64,000 nt of DNA from Cyclina sinensis (Eukaryota > Mollusca > Bivalvia > Venerida > Veneridae), in NCBI GenBank assembly GCA_012932295.1, contig JAAONU010000013.1:8210821-8274820 (forward strand), written 5' to 3'. Shown piece by piece: positions 1 to 11,802 of this stretch. Both the position numbers and the translations under genes were made by a program. The notes beneath the pieces are model-generated. The model made no database searches. It worked only from the letters and a program-made list of their open reading frames with translations, and had not been told where the DNA came from. Position 1 is the stretch's first letter. Each line of letters starts with the position of its first letter.

Positions 1-118
1 TACCAAAAAAAGTATCTTATGCTATTTTTGTTATTTTTGACAATTATCTCATAAGAGCCATCGACCGCGGTCTTATGATAGTATACAGGCATGAGAAAAA
101 GTGTGTTTTGTTTAAAAG

Positions 119-1011
119 GATGCCATGTACAGTGTGTTAGACGAACTTCAAGAAGGTGATAGATTCAACATTATCACGTTTAGTGATGGAGTCACATCAT
201 ACCAGCCTGACATGATTGACGTCACCAGGGATGAAATTGTCAAAGCTAAAAGCTACATGAAGTCTACATATGCATCTGGATGTGGGTATTGTATAATGTA
301 AAATCTGTTTAATGACTATATAATATTTCATAAACATATTTATCTCATAAATTATAACGAAGAGTATTTATATGAAGACAAAATATTTCAAAATCATTTC
401 ACAATTTTGTTTTTGTAAAGACTACACCCATATCAATTTACTTTATATGATATTTTGTAACTTAATTGTAATCAGCTTTTACTCCTAAACCAGGGACCGA
501 CATTAACTCCGCCATCTTGGAAGGTATAGAAACATTAAAACAATCCAAACAGGAAGATGAAAGGTCGCCTGTAATCGTGTTTCTAACAGACGGACTCCCA
601 TCACACGGGGTGCAGGACGAACTCAAAATATTGCAAAATATACAGAAAGCAAATGAGGGTAAGTGGCTAATTGAATCAAGGACTGACTGCGTTTAAAATT
701 TGTTCAATATTCAACTCGTTCTGAAAAGCAATTTGTAAAAAAAATATCTAAAATATTTTCGTTCAAATATTTGCAGAGCAATGCTGTTTTATAAACGCGC
801 TAATATTATTAAAATTTTCAGAAATAAAGATAATTTCTATGTACCGCTTTCATTATAAACCTTCTTTTCTTCACTGATATTTCAAGGAGGTATACCAGTA
901 TTTAGCTTGGCCTTTGGAAAGGACGCAGGCTGGAACCTGGTTAAAAAAATGGCTATTCAAAATGACGGTGTAGCAAGGAAGATATATGAAGATTCGGATG
1001 CAGATTTACAG
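119..1011 (+). other. ITIH exons for the second half of the VWA domain
   Basis: Three exons (119-281, 494-658, 887-1011). The first reads DAMYSVLDELQEGDRFNIITF, the second starts at the MIDAS Thr and includes PVIVFLTDGLPS, and the third reads GIPVFSLAFGKDAGWNLVKK and closes the VWA fold. The DxSxS motif, which completes the metal site, must lie in an exon upstream of position 1. Bases 1-118 are intron ending in AG at 117-118. Confidence 0.85.
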
Positions 1012-4000
1012 GTACACTGCTTTAACCTGAAATAGATATCAATACGCGAAAAACACTTTTCCCCCCCTATAGATTTATTGTCTAAAAACAACTAATAGGG
1101 TTTTGGTGCTTTTTCTTGGAATAGCTTGCCACTTTAAGACTTCAAGTATTCCCATTTTTTATTGAATTGAAATAAGTAAACATGCTAATACAAAAACAAC
1201 GATCTCTCGCAACTGATAACTGCAAATAAGTAACGTAATGATCCAAACGGAGACTTATCCTGCGGATTTATAGGTACACTGCTTTTAGAGATAGGTAAAA
1301 TACGTTAACAGAGCTTCGTTAAAAGATGTTTTGTCTACAACAACTACCGCCAGGGATAAAGTGTTTTTTCCAAGAAAGGCTTGGTTCTTGGTGTCTTTAA
1401 TTATTCACAATTTTGTCTCATTTTAATTTTTATATTTAAACATTAAACAGGCCTATTCTATTTTAACTTCATAATTTGGAAGCAGCAAGGCTTTACAAGG
1501 ACGACTTGTAACAAACATTTGGTAAATGAATGTGACCAACGTCTGATTTTGTCATGATCGGTGCGGAAATCAGCTTGATGATCCAAGCGGGGATTTATCC
1601 TACTATAGAAATCAGATCAAACAAATAAGAAAGATGCAAATATTTATCTATCTTTTTTTGTTTGTCTTTTATGGTTTCTTCAAGGATCTTTTACGTGTTT
1701 GATTTAAATTATTTCAACGTTTTGTAATAAATTCGAAATAAGAAAAAAGTTTCATTTATGCTAAATGAGTAAATTTTTTTTCCAGATATGTGTTTAAAAA
1801 AGCTATATTAAGGTAATATTGTTAATATTGATAATATCAATAATATGTGTCCGTGTCATCAAAACTTTATATTACGTAACAAAAGCACGCGTGTTTACTT
1901 ACTTATGATTATGTCTTAATCTGAAATATAAACTACCCAACATCTAGTATGGTTTTGTTATTTTGTTTACAAAAGATAAGTGGATTCTACGATGAACTGG
2001 CGGTGACGCTGCTCAATAATGTTTCTGTTAAATACTTGGACGATGCAGTAGACGCCGAGAGTTTAACCAAATCCGAGTTCAAGAACTATTTCAAAGGTTC
2101 TGAGATGATTGTGGCTGGTAAACTATCAGATCCTGGAGCCCCAACAGTTGACCTTGAAATATTAGGCAACAGTGTAGATGGGTCTTTGGTCCTTACTGGT
2201 AAACTATTAAACTTTACTGAATACATGCAAAATATGTATACAGGTTTGCTAGACAAAATATCAGAAACTATCTGTAATACATATGTGAGAATAATAGGTC
2301 AGTTGTAAAACTTAAAGTTTTTTTAAATGAAAATAATATGCGTTTACTGATTTAAAAGAAAAGAAAAAGAAAAAGAAAAAAGATACTGAATTTACGATGA
2401 CAGAACATTTTATTCTGTAGTTTGGCATGTAACAAACATACCATTATCATTAACTATATACACACAATTATTAAAAGCAATTAAGCGTGATCCGATAGTT
2501 TTTAAACCGAGGGCTTTTACAAAAGAAACATCTACCTACCTACCTACACGTGAAGGATTTTTTACTGCAATTAAATCAATATTAAAAAAAATGACTGTTA
2601 ATCTTTTAACATAAGAGTAAGTACTTTATCTCTTTCAGTGGACAAAGGATCGAACTTCATAGACGTATCAGACGTAGATAGTTTAATGGGACTCACTGAC
2701 TTCCAGAAGATAACGGAGAAAACATGGGCCTACCTTACAATAAAGCAGCTGCTGAATAGAGCGGCAGGGGAGGTCAATCAGACTGTAATTGACGTCATGA
2801 AAAATAGAGCGAAAGAGTTATCTCTGCAGGTAAATCGAAATCGTATGGAAATTATGTTTGTGTCGAGGTTACATGCAAGCTAAATAATTAACACAACTGA
2901 TTTTAATTTTTTCAGTGGCTCAAGAATTTGCAAACTTTGTCGAAATAAAAAAAAGCGACTGGATGCATTCTTTTTAAATGCTTATCAATTTCTCACGAAA
3001 ATATTGAGCAGGGAACGAAATATATTTACGTTACAACTACTTTCTGTAAACTGTTACTCAAATATATTTTTTTCTGGTTAAAGTGCTAAGATTGATATGA
3101 CACATTTTTATTACTATGATCTGAATAATAAATGTATGGAAATAGATTCTGAAATTTATATGCGTGAAGAGAAATAAATGTTTATTAAGCAAAAAATAAT
3201 AAGATAAAATAAAATGAAAAATAAAAATAAAAACAATAGTAAAAAAGAGAGCTTAAGTTCAGTAAATACTAAAATAATTTCATGAAATTGCATTTGGTAC
3301 AGAGACTTTGTAATTGATTAACTATTTCAAATTTCTCCGAAGATTTAATTCTATCTCCGACTAAGATGGTCCTTTCGATTTGCAAAAGAAGTAAAATAAA
3401 ATTATACTTACCGATTTATAAACAATTCCTTACCTTATTTTCTTACCTGTAGATATAAACTTTTTATGTATTTGCATGATTACCATTAAAGCAAACATTA
3501 AGAATGTTTAACAGATGGTCTATTTATAAACTTCTCTGTTTTTGACGGTTATGGTGAGTATATCATAAAAAACAGGGGCGGATCCAGGATTTTGCGTTAG
3601 GGGGGGCGTAACTTTTAATCACTCTAAAGGTTGCACTAGCAGATCCAGGGGCATACGTTACCTATAGTTCTAATATCTAATAACGAGGTTTCTATTAGGA
3701 CGACTAAGTGGCTTATATAATTTGTATATTTTCGTTAAGCGGGAAAAACGTGTTGTATAAAGATACGCGAGCGAAGCGAGCGAAGAAAAAATAGGAAAAT
3801 ATAGTATATTTTATTGTTTCCATACCAAAGAACATGTAAGCTCCGGGAATTTTAGGGGGGGCGTGCGCCGGGTGCGCCCCCCCTGGATCCGCTAGTGAAA
3901 AAAGATTAAGCACGGCTGTACTTACATAATCATTAAATTTTGCATCCGCTTTAAATTACACGTTGTTCTTCCGGTTTATCAGTCACAGAAAGATGCCACT

Positions 4001-7000
4001 TAATTTGAACTAAAATTTGATAAACTGACAAATTGGTTGCACAATATCTCAGTGCTGTTCGTTCACCTACCTCGCGAAAATAAACTTCAGACAAACCTTC
4101 AGCCAGTAGATGATAGTCAGTTTGAAATCATTTATATGATCGAGCTTTCGTTTAATAATTCTCTATGTACATGTTAGCAAATTACATGTTCATATTGTGA
4201 TATTAATACTCGGTCAAAAGGTGTTGAGTTAAAGTTGTAAAGTATTTGTACAGTATTGCATGACTGATAAACAACGTCCATGTCGTTTTATTTTACTAAA
4301 CCGGAAATATACCTTAGATTTAGAAGTGAAATGCATAAGTGAGTTAACCCTTAGACAGATGATAAGTGTGTCATATGTATCTACACGCCTTTGCCTTGTT
4401 AACATTTGTCCTTCATACGTCTTCCGACAAAGTCTGCTTTTTTGCTTAATAATATGGTTAGGAAGATGTTTCCTTTGATAATCAACTGTTTGAAAACCTA
4501 GCAATTTTAAAGCTAGACTTCTTTTGCTCTTAAGGAATGTCAAGAGCTATACTTACGTTGTAAGAACTGTGTCATACATCCGTTTCGTCTTCATAAATAC
4601 TTGGTACACTTAGAACAACAATTGACAAAACATATCAATGTTCTCCGGTTTTAAATGTACTTTTATATGATTATTTAGTACGGCTTCGTGACTCCGTTGA
4701 CTTCAATGGTTGTAACAAAACCGGAAGTGGATCCTGACGAGTGGAGGCCACCAACACGTAAGGATTGCCACAGGATTTAAGAAAAATGCTACATTTAATA
4801 CTTCATTTTGTTTCTTTTTCTCCTTTTTTTCTTTATATTGAATGTTTGAATAGCCTTGGTGTTTACAGCATTTTTTCCCCTGATGTTCTTAATTCTAAAT
4901 AAGAACGCCAAAGAAGATAATCTACAATTACACATGAAACACAGTATCAAACAACTCCCAAAACACATATGTTATAGATTCGTATAAGTTATTGTTCATC
5001 CATTATGTCTAGAATAGCTCTTTTTAACAATCGCTTTAATGATTATGTCTTCAAGCGTTGTCTGTGCAATTTTATTCTTCGATTACACTGATGTTGTCGA
5101 TTTTGTTTGAAAGAAAGAGTTATGCCACATCGTTAGACATTTCTTATAGAAACTGACAGCAACGTTTCACATTATATAGCATTACGAGTCTTTTCTTAGC
5201 AACAACGACACCTAAACCAACGACTACTAGAAGACCTTATCGACGTCGTGGTGGCGGAGGAGGTGGTTACGGAGGTGGGGGCGGTGAGTTCTTTCCTGTT
5301 TTCCCCACTATTAGATTACTATCATAATAGCAATATCATCAATTAAAGCATTCTTCCGCATCGTGAACAACTTAAAGGGATCGTAATGCATTTTCTTTCG
5401 TTTGATTTCCTATGTTGATAAAATTAACATTTGTACATACTTTACATACTGATTTGACTTAATGTAGCAAGCTATTTATTAAGATGAAAAACAAGATCTG
5501 GACCCAGTATAGATCCCTGTGGAATATCTGGTACTTGTATGTTCAGATTCATATCCATAAATGACCTTTCAAAGTCCATGTTTAAAGACTCGACATGGGG
5601 AGTGTTTTGAATAAGCTCTTTTAGCTTTAAAGTCTTGATTTTTTGTGCTTCCCGTTTTTTAAATGGAATTATCAGTGAAATATCTTATTTGTTTCAGGAA
5701 ACATTCCTTCCTTCTTGAACATTTAGTTGATTTATATTAACCCACAAAACCCCATTTATGCATTATCTACCTTCAGCATAATATCTTTATAAAAGGATTT
5801 GTCTTGAAATGTTTTCCGAACGAGTTTGTGTCAGCATTAAACAAAATTTAGGATATTAATATGAATAATAACCACGTGATTACTTGCTCCTAAATTTACA
5901 GTAATAATGAAGTTCTCGATGCAGGTTTCATTTCCTTAGTATAAGATCCAAACAATTATCTCTATTCTGTTACGCTCAACGTTATTTATTATATTACAGG
6001 CGGAGATCCCCACTATATGATACGGATAAGAAATATCGAGCATCCAATTTGTTTTGATGTACAAAGCAAAGAAGGGGAAATTCACAATTTGATTAGTGAT
6101 CCACGAAACAGTATGTTGGTTTTTATATGTTCTCATTTTTTTCTTTCCTTCCTTGCTTCTATAAGAAAAGTCACACACAAAATATTCCTGTGTTACTATA
6201 CCGTTACAAGCGCATGGTGCATAAGCTAAGAAGTGCAAAATGAATTTTCAGAAATAGTTGTTGATAATTACAGAAATCACCATAAACACACAGATCATAA
6301 GTGAAGAGATGAACAGAAATGGTGAGCCGAAGACGTTTATTGGTGAAATCTCAATACAAATGTCTCACCATGTCATTGTTATAACACCTGAGGCTATCAT
6401 ATATGATACGAAGGTAAATATATGCATTTCCATTGATTACCTATTGATATTCCTTAAAAACAATTCCGTAACATTTTTGTAGCCTAAATGCAATATTTGT
6501 AACATTAGTTTTAATGATGTCTTGTCGAATGAATACATATAAAACAGCAAACGTCCACCTCAGGTCTGTTGACAGAGATTTAGCTCTAGTCTGGCTAGTA
6601 CACCTGTATTTTCTGCAGTTGACAATAACGCTTTACAAAAAAGTCTTCAGTGTAACACATAAACCAGATTCTGATTTCCGAAGTTATGGTTTAATAAGAT
6701 ATCGGTAAAATTCTTTTTCATTGCGAAAACTTTCCATGAATTCAAGTCTAGGCTAATGCAGATAAGAATAGATTTGTTTGTGTTATAGGTCTTCATGTGG
6801 ACAGAAGAGAGAATAAAACACTTTGGTGGGCATGAATTTATGCTGTCTGATACAGGGCACCTATTAACAGTCCGTTTTAAATTTGGTGCCGAGGTTCTCA
6901 TTAGGCGGCATTCCCGCAAAGAAGGCATCAGTTATCTGAATGTATTTGTTAAACATGAGGATGGGTTCAGCACAAAGACAACAGGGCTCATAGGTAAGTT

Positions 7001-7647
7001 TTATAGCTTTTTATTTTCGTTTTTGCATAAACAGTACAAGTGACTCTTGTCAGATGAAGACAGTTGTTATACATTCAATGTTTAGTATGCACTGTATAAA
7101 CATTTTTTCTTATAACAAAGATAACAAAGTTATACTTCTGTTCAAAACCTGTAAGTAAACATATTCTTTAGATGCCTTTGTTAACAGTTTTTTTGACATG
7201 GCAAGAAGTAAAAATTAGGCTGATTTCACCAGGGTTCACATCGGCTCACCAGATTTGAACTAAAGTTTAAATTTTACAATGAATCAAAGTGTTTTATGAG
7301 CCATACATTTTTGTTTATGTTTAAATGAAAGCAATTCTCTAAAACATTCAGGTCAGTTTGTCAACGGATTCAAACATATATATCTACGAAAGCAGTACAA
7401 AAATAAAAATGGAACGACGATGGCAAAGTTGCAGATAAAAGAAGGAGCAAGGTTTCCAAATGTGTCAAATGACGTCACTGGTGACACAGGAGAACCAGTA
7501 CGTCAAAGAATCCCTGCTAAGCTTGTGGCAAGAGGAGAGGTCATCGAGCATGGAACTGAGATGTGTTGGATGGTTCACAAGCAGTTCGAAGAAGCTTTAC
7601 TTGGTGCTCCATCGGCGTACTTGCTGAATAATCTTATTGATATGTAA
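119..7647 (+). CDS. Inter-alpha-trypsin inhibitor heavy chain (ITIH)-like protein, 3' part of gene, 11 exons
   Basis: Spliced exons: 119-281, 494-658, 887-1011, 1976-2297, 2639-2829, 4679-4757, 5200-5283, 6000-6110, 6274-6413, 6789-6993 and 7352-7647 (TAA). They sum to 1881 nt, are phase-compatible at every junction and use GT/AG, giving 626 residues; the 5' end lies outside the window. Seen: a VWA half with the MIDAS-type Thr (TDINSAI) and Asp (FLTDGLPSHG), then the central ITIH stretches FYDELAVTLL, FKGSEMIVAGKL and FVTPLTSMVVTKP, a PT/RRR/Gly-rich linker, GGDPHYMI, and the heavy-chain C-terminal domain (family ITI_HC_C). Known for the family: secreted VIT-VWA-ITI_HC_C proteins that bind hyaluronan, the vertebrate ones covalently through the Asp of DPH. 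A role in matrix binding here is inferred. The family call is firm; least certain is the 281/494 junction, where T/GTGGGT is the only donor that keeps phase. The signal peptide and VIT domain should lie upstream. Confidence 0.9.
2830..4678 (+). other. Large ITIH intron holding a short MITE
   Basis: Donor CAG/GTAAAT after 2829 and acceptor ATTTAG before 4679. No additional exon is needed, because the flanking phases (0 and 0) match. Apart from the C/G-run element at about 3574-3898 I see nothing coding; open frames on both strands at 3713-4543 are chance. Confidence 0.6.
3574..3898. mobile_element. Short inverted-repeat element (MITE-like) with GGATCC and G/C-run ends
   Basis: The left end reads CAGGGGCGGATCCAGGA followed by a G run. 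The right end, on the complementary strand, reads CACTAGCGGATCCAGG followed by a G run. The ends are thus inverted copies about 325 bp apart, with short A runs on both sides as a possible target duplication. No coding capacity. It sits inside an ITIH intron. Confidence 0.55.
4679..6110 (+). other. ITIH exons for conserved FVTPLTS block, Gly-rich linker and DPH motif
   Basis: Exon 4679-4757 reads YGFVTPLTSMVVTKPEVDP, one of the most conserved ITIH blocks. Exon 5200-5283 is low-complexity: a Pro/Thr run, then PYRRR followed by glycines broken by one Tyr. Exon 6000-6110 opens with GGDPHYMIRI. In vertebrate heavy chains the DPH motif is where the propeptide is cut and chondroitin sulfate is esterified to the Asp; here it follows a basic, flexible linker that could expose the site to a protease (inference). 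Confidence 0.8.
6274..7647 (+). other. ITIH exons for the C-terminal (ITI_HC_C) domain and stop
   Basis: Exons 6274-6413, 6789-6993 and 7352-7647. Diagnostic stretches are PKTFIGEISIQMSHHVIVIT, GHEFMLSDTGHLLTVRFKFG and a late TGLIGQFVNGF. The last exon ends in LLNNLIDM then TAA. In vertebrates this domain is removed as a propeptide after the DPH site. Confidence 0.85.
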
Positions 7648-7874
7648 CAACATGAAAAAGTTGTTGCTGTTTTGAATTTGTATGTAATACACCAACAAAT
7701 CGTATCAATTTGAGATGACTTATATTATAGTAATCAATACTAGACTTCAAGTATAACATGCATGTGTGAACTTTAAATGTAAGACGAGCTATTTTATTTT
7801 TGCGCCTTTACACCACGGTTATTTGCATTCATCAAACACTTAGGTTTAGATGTTTGTTTGTTTTTATCAATAAA
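7648..7874 (+). promoter_or_regulatory. ITIH 3' UTR with poly(A) signal
   Basis: An AATAAA hexamer at 7869-7874, about 220 bp past the TAA, is the first canonical polyadenylation signal downstream of the gene. Confidence 0.45.
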
Positions 7875-9764
7875 ACGTTTTATCTAATATTTTACAGGAA
7901 ATATGTATATATGAATTATACTTATTTAGAATCTGACGTCGTCACGAAATGGGCTCAATGTAAAATTTACAACTTTGTCTTTCAAAAGTCGACAGAAAAG
8001 GCGTAGCAGTCTGTATTTGTTTTTTTGTACAGTTTATGAGGTCAGTTAAAAGAAGTTCAAATTCTACATAACATGATCCATTTTTATAAAAGAGATATTC
8101 AATTCAGTCGCAAGAAATTACTATTTTAATCAAATTTTGTCAGGGAAAACAATCTAAATCATTGACTTTTTTCTCTTTCAAGTAAAAGAACGACCCACCT
8201 GCAAATTTTCATACTTTGTCATAGTATATAAGAAGACAATCATCAGAACATCAATGCATTATTTCATTTGTGACAAGATTCTAAAACTGAATAATAAAAC
8301 TACTTTCCTTTTTTAGGACGTTCTAAGGACGGTTGATACAACGCATCGTTTTTCTTATTCTCTTGTACTTATATTTTTAAATGTTTTAAATTTCATGCAG
8401 AGAACTACTAACACACGTTCTTAGGACGTTCTAAACAAACGTAACCCGTTTTACACTGAAATGGTGGTTCAACTGTCATTAGAAATGCAAAATTGACACA
8501 AAAGTTGAAGATAAAAGATAAAAGTTTAGTCCTAAGTATGTTCTATGACCTTGCAAAATTACTTAATATATTCGATAAAAATGTGAATTAAAAACCTTTA
8601 GAACACCGTAATACATATTTCATAGAATAAGAATGAACAACCCTGTGTAGTGACTGAAAACAAAGTTAATTAGTCTCTTGAACTGGGACGTAAATAAGAA
8701 AGATTTTAAAAGTTGGCTTCTGTTGATTCAATTTACGTTAAGAAAGAAAGAAGTTAAGTACACTGCAAGATATTTTGCAATCGGTTTACTTCTTGTACAT
8801 AGTGTAAATAAGCAAAAGTCTGGTTTTCATTCTTCAAATTATTTCAAGTTTTATTTGTTATATAATCATACATATGTTGTTTCTGCATATTACATAATGA
8901 TTTCGTAATCACATCACTGCACTGTCAATGGACAATAATACCTTAACAATCATTTTTAGTTCAAATTAATTATGAACTCTGTCACTGAAACTGTGATTTT
9001 CACTCTTTTATATTGATTTATTGTGTTTTGCCACAAAAACTTAAGTAAGAACTAAACATGCAAATTACTTTTTTAAGACAAGAAAAAAATAAAGAAATAA
9101 GTTGTATTCAATGAACTTTTACAGGTCATTGTCTGGTTTGTGATATCATGGAAAGATAACCAGAAGTTAAAAACGACCAATTGATAAAAAACTGAAACCC
9201 TTTCCAGTATAATCAATATGTCAGGGCTTTGAGATTTTGTACTTGAGTGTTGATCAGGTGTGTTCGATTAATCTTTATCAACTATCTATCTAGGGAGTAT
9301 TTACTTGTAGAATTAATCGTAAAACTAAATTGATTTATTTTAAAATCAGGTGTTTTCTTATAATGTTCAGACCCTTTTCTGTATGATCGCTCGTAGCAAG
9401 TCACATTTCCGAAAAGAAGCGATTCAGCAAGATAGAACAGATTAGCTGAAACCTGCGCGGTTCAACAAAATCGTTCACCTGTTTTTATAAAAGTATCGAA
9501 AGATTACACACCTGGTGAGTGTCCGTTGGAAACCCTTTTCTGCCAAACTTCCACCATTGGCATGTCCTACAATGTGCTAAAATACCTTTAATATTGTGGG
9601 AAGGTATTAAAATGCTGCATATAACTTCATAAGCAATCTTGTGGATCTGCCCCTGACCAAGAAATAAACCTAGTAATTCTATATATCGGAGCGTTTGAAA
9701 ACTCGGATCTTTTCGCAAAGATTCGGGTGCCTTCAGTACCTTTTTATCTAGCTTTTAAATGTTA
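7875..9764. other. Intergenic, nothing assignable
   Basis: AT-rich, no recognisable gene or repeat. A 14-bp word TTAGGACGTTCTAA recurs near 8316 and 8414. The minus-strand frame at 9485-9718 shows no family signature. Confidence 0.5.
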
Positions 9765-10960
9765 ATCGTTAATTGTTGGGTTCAGTTAGCTGGCGCTAAA
9801 TCGTTGTTTATTTTGTAAAACAATGTTAACTTGTGTTTGTGACGTCTTATCTGAAGCAGCTCAAAACATATCTCTTTACACAAATTCTCAATAGAGGCTG
9901 TTTGTACATTCACTAATGATTCTGAGTGCATCTAACTGGATTCTAAGGGTTCATACTTTGTGTTTTTTATTAGATATATGTTTTTGCCATGAGCCATTGT
10001 TTGAAATATAAATACCTGAATGTTTATGGTTCTCAGCTTCTTGAATGAAAGTATTAGACATGACTATTGGAGGATGGATAGGTTTGTTAATTTTCTTTGA
10101 TATCAGTATGGTTTCAGTATTATTTGGATTAAAGGAAACCAACCACTTTTCTGCCCATTTCTGAATTGTGTCAAGATCATTATTTATAGTTTGAAATGCT
10201 ATTGTAGCGTCATCGACGACTAGCTATAACAACGTATCGTCAACAAATAGACGGATTGTTGAATTGATGTCTTTAACTATGTCATTTATATAAAGTTAAA
10301 ATAGAAGAGGTCCATGGATAGATCCTTGTGGCACTCCAGCTGAAATGGTAACTGTGTCAGAGAAGGTACCAGCGCACAGTACTTTTTGTTTACGGTTATG
10401 TAAGTAATGCTTAAGCAACGTTAAAAGAAATACCATTAGTTTGTAATTTGTAAAAAGGCCGTTTTGCCAAACACGATCAAAGCCCTTTGTTATGTCACAG
10501 AAGACAGCCTTGTCATCTTTACCTTCATCGAAAGCTTGAAAAAATGTATTATATATTAAAGTCAATTTGTTGATTGTAGAGTCTCTAGGAACAAAATTAA
10601 ATTGTAGCGACGTAATAATGTTATTATCTCTGAAAACATTGAACACATTTGAACATATGTTTTATGAATCATTTTTTCCTATTTCTTTACTTAAGGCACT
10701 CATTAAGGAAGTTGGCCTGTAACTGGATGATCTTTTGGATCAGACTTTTTATAAACGGGGCAGATATGGGCCATTTTCCATTCAGACAGAACTTTTCCTG
10801 ATAACATTGAATGGTTAAAAAGTGAGGATAGTGGGCTAATTAATTCATAGGCTAATTCCCTCGGTATTCTTTTATTAATCTGATCAGGACCTAGAGCTTT
10901 ACCAATTTAATAGATTTAAGGAACATAGACACTTCGCTTGGACAGAATACAATATTTATG
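9765..10960 (-). pseudogene. Decayed non-LTR retrotransposon (LINE), reverse transcriptase and C-terminal part
   Basis: Read on the minus strand. From 10960 downwards come RT N-terminal motifs, then SLQFNFVPRDSTINKL, AVFCDITKGFDRVW (RT catalytic-Asp block), SAGVPQGSIHGPLLF, a changed YxDD box (FVDDT, near 10240) and the downstream block WLVSFNPNNTETILISKK with NHKHSGIYISNNGSWQKHI. A frame with IRRHKHKLTLFYKINNDLAP, typical of the end of such ORF2 proteins, reaches about 9770. Several frameshifts and stops make it inactive. The motif order is that of the Jockey/CR1 group; finer placement needs a phylogeny. It continues at 13700-15215 across an insert. Confidence 0.85.
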
Positions 10961-11802
10961 CACCCCCCCTTTTGAAAAGGTGGGGGGCATATTGCTTTGC
11001 TGCTGCCTGTCTGTCGGTCGGTCGGTCGGTCTGTATGTCCACCAAGTTTCCATTCATTTTCTTCGCAGAGGTTGCACATACTGAAATAAAATTTGGTATA
11101 CAGATTTATCATGAGAATATCTAGGTCAAATTCTGTTTTGGGTTTGATCAAGCAATTTTTGACAAAGTTATGCACCTCAGACTTAGAAAATTCCAATTAT
11201 TTGCAGTTTCCGTTCATTTTCTTCACAATGATTACACATACCGAAATGAAATTTAGTATACAGATTTATCGTAAGAATATCTAGGTGAAGTTCTGTTTTT
11301 GGTACAGTCGAGCAATTTTTGACAAATTTATGCCCCTTGGACTTAGACAAATTCCAATTATTTGCAGTTTCCGTTCATTTTGTTCGCAACGATTGCACAT
11401 ACTGAAATGAAATTTAGTATACAGATTGATCATATGAATATCTAGGTAAAGTTCTGTTTTGGGTACAATCGAGCAATTTTTGACAGAGTTATGCCTCTTG
11501 GACTTAGACAAATTCCAATTATTTACAGTTTCCGTTCATTTTCTTTGCAAAGGTTGCACATACTGAAATAAAATTTGGTTTACAGATTTATCATAAGAAT
11601 ATCTAGGTCAAGTTCTGTTTTGGGTACAATCGAACAATTTTTTACAAAGTTATGCCCCTTGGACTTAGAAAAATTCCAATTATTTGCAGTTTCCGTTCAT
11701 TTTCTTCGCAGAGATTGCACATATCAAAATAAAATTTAGTATACAGATTTATCATAAACATAATTAGGTCAAGTTTTGTTTTGGGTATGATCGAACAATT
11801 TT
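10961..11802. repeat. Tandem array A, about 161-bp unit, about 4.5 copies, with hairpin head
   Basis: The word TTTCC(A/G)TTCATTTT recurs at about 11047, 11209, 11368, 11529 and 11690, a period near 161 bp. Each unit also carries TCTAGGT(C/G)AA and GTTATGC. The array starts with a C-run/G-run palindrome (ATGCACCCCCCC...GGTGGGGGGCAT) and (CGGT)n-like DNA at 11020. Open frames on both strands here are repeat artefacts. Confidence 0.75.

Noticed and set aside
4229..4543. Overlapping 104- and 72-codon frames on opposite strands
   Set aside because: They lie in an ITIH intron with no splice-site support or motif.
7800..8006. Possible extra 3' exon of the ITIH gene
   Set aside because: The gene already ends with a family-typical C-terminus and TAA at 7647; this frame lacks ITIH similarity.
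10891..11511. Several 60-100 codon frames on both strands
   Set aside because: Located in tandem array A; repeated peptides mirror repeated DNA.
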